From the NCBI RefSeq assembly GCF_902167145.1, contig NC_050098.1, forward strand, positions 37,504,501 to 37,568,500: a stretch of 64,000 bases of DNA. The letters are read 5' to 3'. The stretch comes from Zea mays. Its lineage: Eukaryota; Streptophyta; Magnoliopsida; Poales; Poaceae. Of this stretch, positions 57,989 to 64,000 are shown one piece after another. The notes below the pieces were generated by a model, which saw only the letters and a list, made by a program, of their open reading frames with translations, made no database searches and was not told the origin of the DNA. The position numbers and the translations under genes are program-made. The stretch's first letter is position 1. Every line of letters starts with the position of its first letter.

Positions 57989-58328
57989 CACCGGACTGTC
58001 CGGTGGTGCACCGGACAGTGTCCGGTGCGCCAGGCTGCCTCGACCTGAAGACGCCGCTCTCGGGAATTTGCCGACGGCGTACGGCTAAAATTCACCGGAC
58101 TGTCCGGTGTGCACCGGACTGTCCGGTGAGCCAACGGTCGGCCGAGCCAACGGTCGGCCGCGGAATCTGCGCGCGACACGTGGTCTGGCCAACGGTCGGA
58201 AAGTGGCACCGGACTGTCCGGTGTGCACCGGACTGTCCGGTGCGCCAGATCTGCAACGGTCGATTGCTCTGTTTAAGGAAGGAAATCGGGCACCGGACAG
58301 TGTCTGGTGTGCACCGGACTGTCCGGTG
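57989..58328. repeat. Eight CACCGGACTGTCCGGTG palindromes in E8
   Basis: Four close pairs: 57989-58005 and 58009-58027; 58093-58109 and 58112-58128; 58207-58223 and 58226-58242; 58291-58309 and 58312-58328. Six are 17 bases; two are the 19-base variant with centre AGTG. Confidence 0.92.
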
Positions 58329-58396
58329 CGCCCGACGACAGAAGGCAAGGATGGCCTTCCAGATTTGTTCTCAACGGCTCCTAGCTGCCTTGGGGC

Positions 58397-58404
58397 TATA
58401 AAAG
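58397..58404 (+). promoter_or_regulatory. E8 LTR TATA box
   Basis: TATAAAAG, about 70 bases after the last palindrome. Confidence 0.75.
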
Positions 58405-58997
58405 GGACCCCTAGGCGCATGGAGGAGAACACCAAGCATTCCTACAACACTTCTAAGCACCAAGACATCGATCTCGCGCATTCGTTTCATTGTGATAGCA
58501 TATAGAGCTCTTGTTGAGTTGTGAACTCATTGAGTTGTGTTGCGAGCTTTTGTTGCGACTTGTGTGCGTGTTGTTGCTGTGATTTTGAGTCTTGTGTGCG
58601 TTGCTAGTTCCCTCCTTACTCCGTATTTCTTTGTGAATCTCAAGTGTAAGGGCGAGAGGCTCCAAGTTGTGGAGATTCCTCGCAAACGGGATATTGAGAA
58701 GAAAAGCATAACATTGTGGTATTCAAGTTGATCATTGGATCACTTGAGAGGAGTTGAGTGCAACTCTCGTCCGTTGGGACGCCACAACGTGGAGTAGGCA
58801 AGTTTTGTACTTGGCCGAACCACGGGATAAATCACTGTGTCTTCTCTGTGTTGAACCTCTTGTGATTATCATATTGTGCAAGATCTCCTCTCTAGCCACT
58901 TGGCAATAATTGTGCTAACACTTAACAAGTTTTTGTAGCTATAAGTTTAAGTTTTACAGGATCACCTATTCACCCCCCCCCCCTCTAGGTGCTCTCA

Positions 58998-59002
58998 GTC
59001 GC
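58998..59002. other. E8 target site duplication, right
   Basis: GTCGC, matching 57741-57745. Confidence 0.9.
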
Positions 59003-61125
59003 GCTACCCGCCGAGCCTCAGCTCGGTCGAGGGGTAGCTCTCCTTGGCGGAGATATTGCAGGTACGGGGTCTGCCAATTTCGATCAGGCGTGGCCCCGCT
59101 CCGCTCCTCCTCGACGTGCAGTGCCTCGCCCTCGGAGGCCGAGGGTACCTCGGGCTGAACCGAGGGCGCCTCGGGCCGAGCTGAGGGTGCCTCGGGCTGT
59201 GCCGAGGGTACCTCGGGCTGGACCGAGGGCGCCTCAGGCTCGGGCGAGTCGTCGATCTTGACGGAGGGTTGATGCAGATCCCGGAAGAAGACGTCCGGGG
59301 GAACCGTTATTCGCCCCGAGGCTATTTTTGCCAGTTCGTCCGCCGTCTCGTTGTAACGCCGAGCGATGTGGTTAAGCTCGAGCCCGTAGAACTTGTCTTC
59401 CAGGCGCCGAACCTCATCGCAGTAGGCCTCCATCTTTGGGTCGCGGCAGTGGGAGTTCTTCATGACTTGGTCGATGACGAGCTGCGAGTCACCGCGGGCG
59501 TCGAGGCGCCTGACCCCTAGCTCGATGGCGATCCGCAACCCGTTGACCAGAGCCTCGTACTCAGCCACATTGTTGGACGCCGGGAAATGGAGGCGTAGCA
59601 CATAGCGTAGGTGTTTCCCGAGGGGCGAGATGAAGAGTAGGCCCGCGCCGGCTCCCGTCTTCATCAGTGACCTGTCGAAAAACATGGTCCAGAGCTCCGG
59701 TTGGATCGGAGCCGTCGGTAGCTGGGTGTCGACCCATTCGGCTACGAAGTCCGCCAATACCTGGGACTTGATGGCCTTCCGAGGGGCGAACGAGATTGTC
59801 TCGCCCATGATTTCCACCGCCCACTTTGCAATCCTGCCCGAAGCCTCTCGGCACTGGATGATCTCCCCCAGGGGGAAAGATGACACCACAGTTACCGGAT
59901 GAGACTCGAAGTAGTGTCGCAACTTCCGCCTCGTCATGATCACTGCATACAACAGCTTCTGAACTTGTGGGTAGCGGATCTTGGTCTCGGACAGTACCTC
60001 GCTGACGAAGTAAACTGGCCTCTGAACGGGCAATGCATGCCCCTCTTCTTGCCTCTCGACCACAATCGCGGCGCTAACCACCTGAGTGGTCGCGGCGACG
60101 TAGAACAAGAGGGCTTCTCCGTCAGCTGGAGGCACCAAGATAGGCGCCTTTGTGAGGAGCGCCTTCAGGTTCCCGAGAGCTTCCTCAGCCTCAGGGGTCC
60201 AAGCGAAGCACTCGGTCTTCCTTAAGAGGCGGTACAGAGGCAGACCTCTTTCGCCGAGGCGTGAGATGAAGCGGCTCAGGGCCGCGAGACATCCCATGAC
60301 CCTCTGTACGCCTTTTAAGTCCTTGATGGGCCCCATGCTGGTGATGGCTGCGATCTTCTCCGGGTTGGCTTCGATGCCCCGCTCGGAGACGATGAACCCC
60401 AAGAGCATGCCCCGGGGCACCCCGAAGACACACTTCTCGGGATTGAGCTTGACGCCTTTCGCTTTGAGACATCGGAATGTCACTTCAAGGTCGGAGAGGA
60501 GGTCGGAAGCCTTCCTTGTCTTGACTACGATGTCATCGACGTAGGCCTCGACCGTGCGACCGATGTGTTCACCGAACACATGGTTCATGCACCGCTGATA
60601 CGTCGCGCCCGCATTCCTCAAACCGAACGGCATGGTGACATAACAGTACATGCCGAAGGGCGTGATGAAAGAAGTCACGAGCTGGTCGGACTCTTTCATC
60701 CTGATTTGGTGATACCCTGAGTAGGCGTCGAGGAAGGACAGAGTTTCGCACCCAGCAGTGGAATCCACGATTTGATCGATGCGAGGCAGAGGGTAGGGAA
60801 CCTTCGGACATGCTTTGTTGAGACCAGTGTAGTCTACACACATCCGCCATTTCCCTCCTTTCTTTCTCACAAGCACAGGGTTGGCAAGCCATTCGGGATG
60901 GAATACCTCTTTGATGAACCCTGCTGCCATTAGCTTGTGGATCTCCTCGCCTATCACTCTGCGCTTCTCCTCGTCGAATCGGCGCAGAGGCTGCCTGATG
61001 GGTCGGGCTCCGGCCCGAATATCCAGCAAGTGCTCGGCGACATCCCTCGGTATGCCGGGCATGTCCGAGGGACTCCACGCAAAGACGTCGGCGTTTGCGC
61101 GGAGAAAGTCAACGAGCACTGCTTC
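59003..61125 (-). pseudogene. E6 reverse transcriptase and RNase H, open frame separated from integrase
   Basis: Open from just below the TAG at 61126 to the E8 insertion. RT has YVDDIVV; a degenerate classical RNase H (QVVSAAIVV to RRKLRHYF) and an archaeal-type RNase H follow. In the latter, the first catalytic Asp is kept in FFDRSLMKT, but its usual neighbour Gly is Arg here (Glu in E5). Further catalytic acids lie in NVAEYEALV, DARGDSQLV and ADELAK. The 7-residue proline-rich repeats are at about 59146-59235. The frame itself has no stop. Confidence 0.87.
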
Positions 61126-63984
61126 CTATTTGGGGTCGAGCCCGGAACCGATCCGGATCTGCTTGGAGGTGTCGCCACTGGGGTCGAGAGGGACGGCCTT
61201 GACCGTCTCCACTGGCTCGAAGTTGCCAGCATGGCGCTTCACGTCGGGCACCTCTTTTGAGAGGCTTTCCAGGTCGGCGATGAGGGCCTCGGCGTACTCC
61301 ACGCACTCCACGTCGCATTCGAACGCGTGTTTGTACGTGGGGCCGACGGTGATGACCCCGTTGGGGCCCGACATCTTGAGCTTCAGGTAGGTGTAGTTGG
61401 GGACGGCCATGAACTTCGCGTAGCATGGCCTCCCCAGTACCGCGTGGTAGGTTCCTCGGAATCCGACCACCTCGAACGTCAGAGTCTCCCTTCGGAAGTT
61501 GGAGGGCGTTCCGAAGCAGACGGGAAGGTCGAGTCGTCCGAGGGGCTGGACGCGCTTCCCGGGAATGATCTCGTGGAAGGGCGCAGCGCCTGCTCGGACG
61601 GAGGACAGATCGACGCGCAGGAGCCTGAGGGTCTCGGCGTAGATGATGTTGAGGCAGCTGCCTCCGTCCATAAGGACCTTGGTGAGCCTGACGTCGCCGA
61701 CGATGGGGTCGACGACGAGCGGGTATTTCCCCGGGCTCGGCACGTGGTCGGGGTGGTCAGCTTGGTCGAAGGTGATGGGCTTGTCGGACCAGTCTAGGTA
61801 GACTGGCGCCGCCACCTTCACCGAGCAGACCTCCCGACGCTCTTGCTTGCGATGCCGAGCCGAGGCATTCGCCACATGCCCACCGTAGATCATGAAGCAG
61901 TCGCGGACCTCGGGGAACTCTCCTGCTTGGTGATCTTCCTTCTTGTCGTCGTCGCGGGCCCTGCCACCCTCCGCGGGTGGCCCGGCCCTGTGGAAGTGGC
62001 GCCGAAGCATGACGCACTCCTCAAGGGTGTGCTTGACGGGCCCCTGATGATAGGGGCACGGCTCCTTGAGCATCTTGTCGAAGAGGTTAGCACCTCCGGG
62101 GGGCTTCCGAGGGTTCTTGTACTCGGCGGCGGCGACAAGGTCCGCGTCAGCGGTGTCGCGTTTCGCTTGCGACTTCTTCTTGCCTTTCTTCTTGGCGCCG
62201 CGCGGAGTAGACGCCTCGGGAGCATCTTCCGATGGGCGGCCCTGGGGCTGCTTGTCCTTTCGGAAGATAGCCTCGACCGCCTCCTAGCCAGAGGCGAACT
62301 TGGTGGCGATGTCCATCAGCTCGCTCGCCCTGGTGGGGGTCTTGCGACCCAACTTACTCACCAGGTCGCGGCAGGTGGTGCCGGCAAGGAACGCGCCGAT
62401 GACATCCGAGTCGGTGATTTTGGGCAGCTCGGTGCGCTGCTTCGAGAATCGCCGGATGTAGTCCCAGAGAGACTCTCCCGGCTGCTGCCCGCAGCTTCGG
62501 AGGTCCCAGGAATTCCCGGGGCGCACGTACGTGCCCTGGAAATTGCCGGCGAAGGCTTGGACCAGGTCATCCCAGTTGGAGATCTGCCCCGGAGGCAGGT
62601 GCTCCAACCAGGCGCGAGCGGTGTCGGAGAGGAACAGGGGGAGGTTGCGGATGATGAGGTTGTCGTCGTCCGTTCCACCCATTTGGCAGGCCAGGCGGTA
62701 GTCCGCGAGCCACAGTTCCGGTCTCGTTTCCCCCGAGTACTTTGTGATAGTAGTCGGGGGTCGGAACCGGGTCGGGAACGGCGCCCGTCGGATGGCCCGG
62801 CCGAAGGCCTGCGGACCGGGTGGTTCGGGCGAGGGACTCCGATCCTCCCCGCTGTCGTAGCGTCCCCCACGCCTGGGGTGGTAACCTCGGCGCACCCTCT
62901 CGTCGAGGTGGGCCCGACGGTCGCGATGATGGTGCTCGTTGCCGAGGTAGCCCGGGGCTGCAGGCGCGGTGTTGCGCGTGCGCCCGGTGTAGACCGAGGC
63001 TTCCCGCATGAATCGGGAAGTCGCGGCATGAGGCCCCGAGGGGTATCCCTGCCTTCGGGAGGCAGAGCTCTCGGCCCGTCGAACCGCAGCGCCTTCCAGG
63101 AGATTCTTGAGCTCTCCCTGGATTCGCCGACCCTCGGTGGTTGATGGCTCCGGCATCGCGCGGAGAAGCATCGCTGCTGCAGCCAGGTTCTGACCGACCC
63201 CACTGGATGCGGGTGGCGGCCTGACCCTGACATCGTTGGCGACGCGGTGCTGGAAACCCTGGGGCAGGTGACTTATTTTTCCGGCCGGGGGTTGGCCCGC
63301 CCACGCCTGCCCGACGTCCCGGCGGATCGGCTCAAGCGCTCCTGCTCCCTCGTCGAGCCTGGCCTGCGCCTCGCGGACTTGCTCGAGTTGTGGGTCGTGA
63401 CCCCCCCGCCGGAACGGGGACCACAGCTAGCTCCCGCGGGATATCAGCGTGAGGCACCGGCCTAGGGAGATCACCGTCCTCCGGCATGCCGAGATGATTG
63501 CCTTCGGAGGGATCCCCTAGCTCGACGTGGAAACATTCGCGGCTTGGGCCGTAGTCCTCGTCGTCGAGGCTGCGGCTACCGTCGGAACAGTCGGAGAGGC
63601 AGTAGTCACATGCGGTCATGAAGTCCCGCATGGCACTGGGGTTGCCAAATCCAGAGAAATCCCAACAGATGTTGGGGTCGTCATCTTCCTCGGACCCAGA
63701 GGGCCCGTAGGTCGAGACGTCCGTCAACCGGTCCCAAGGCGACCGCATGCGAAACCCCAGAGGGTTTGATCTCGCCTCTACGAGAGCGCCCGCCAAAGCA
63801 AGGTCGCTAGGCGGGTTGAGGCTGAGTCGAAATGACGTAGGATGGGAATCGGTTGGTACCTTTCGGTCGGCGGGCAGCGACATAGTCACGTCGGGGACTG
63901 ATTGCACCGCCGTCTCAGGTACGAGGGCAACGTCCTGCAAGCTCTCCGTGAGCGCACTGGCGTCGTCCACTTGCTCAGGATTGG
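61126..63984 (-). pseudogene. E6 gag and protease, partial at window edge
   Basis: Counterpart of E5 gag-pro; the start lies beyond the right edge. Breaks: one extra C in the run 63401-63407 (seven C, six in E5), TAG 62284-62286 (Gln in E5), and TAG 61126-61128 shared with E5. Gag core RAWLEHLPPGQISNWDD, the Cys/His segment CPYHQG...LEECVMLRR and protease VLMDGGSCLN are visible. Confidence 0.85.
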
Positions 63985-64000
63985 CGTGTCGCGGGGAGAT

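Larger units (their letters stand above)
57746..58997 (+). repeat. E8: solo Sirevirus LTR, 1,252 bp
   Basis: TGAAAGGGAAATG...CTCTCA flanked by GTCGC on both sides, with no internal region. This is the footprint of an insertion followed by LTR-LTR recombination. The CCGGACTGTCCGG palindromes upstream of a TATA box and the ttcacccccc...ctctaggtg end are recalled Sirevirus LTR features. Confidence 0.9.
44352..63984 (-). mobile_element. E6: younger huck-like Tat element, runs off window
   Basis: Same family and layout as E5: 3' LTR 44352-52649 (split by E7), PPT, spacer, integrase, RT/RNase H, gag. It continues past 63984; roughly 420 internal bases plus the 5' LTR should follow. Apart from E8 and E7 insertions its coding frame has only one frameshift and two stops. 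TCGTC (44347-44351) is the predicted target duplication. The LTR terminus reads TATCGG instead of TGTCGG, a single transition. Confidence 0.85.

Overview
The window looks like intergenic heterochromatin from a large grass genome, almost certainly Zea (maize). I see no intact host gene, no rRNA or tRNA gene and no CRISPR array. Nearly everything is LTR retrotransposon sequence, nested element within element. Family names (Tekay clade, Tat lineage/huck-like, Grande-like, Sirevirus-like) come from recalled family features; boundaries, breaks and duplications are read from the bases.

Layout, left to right. (1) 1-13532, minus strand: E1, a Tekay-clade (chromovirus) Ty3/gypsy element with an uninterrupted gag-pol frame, an accessory ORF upstream of gag and 4.36-kb LTRs; the left LTR is cut by the window edge. 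E1 sits inside the 5' LTR of (2) 13533-20888, plus strand: E2, a second Tekay-like element whose pol is mostly deleted and whose ORFs carry stops. E2 sits inside (3) 20889-28315, plus strand: E3, the non-coding 3' part and 3' LTR of a Sirevirus-like element, with repeated polypurine tracts and hairpins. E3 interrupts (4) 28316-28770, a minus-strand Sirevirus LTR fragment. (5) 28771-31214 is unassigned DNA holding a broken HD-Zip class II transcription-factor fragment. (6) 31215-44351, minus strand: E5, a degenerate huck-like Tat element. Its 5' LTR is interrupted by (7) 44352-63984, E6, a younger minus-strand copy of the same family that runs off the right edge. E6 itself holds two later insertions: (8) 44585-51092, a pol-less Grande-like element E7 with apparently identical LTRs and a 5-bp target duplication, and (9) 57746-58997, a solo Sirevirus LTR E8 with a 5-bp target duplication.

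How the parts work together. In each full element the LTR supplies promoter and polyadenylation signals, the PBS and PPT prime the two cDNA strands, gag forms the particle, and protease, RT-RNase H and integrase process, copy and insert the element. Only E1 looks capable of supplying pol here. E7 retains gag and an antisense gene but no pol, so it presumably moved using enzymes from another copy.

The most notable content is: the antisense gene in E7, where two predicted introns join three exons into one frame of 796 codons; hairpins with a compensatory change in E3; a recurring accessory ORF upstream of gag in E1 and E2; a stop shared by E5 and E6 between protease and RT; and a candidate antisense unit in the pol-to-3'LTR spacer of E5 and E6.
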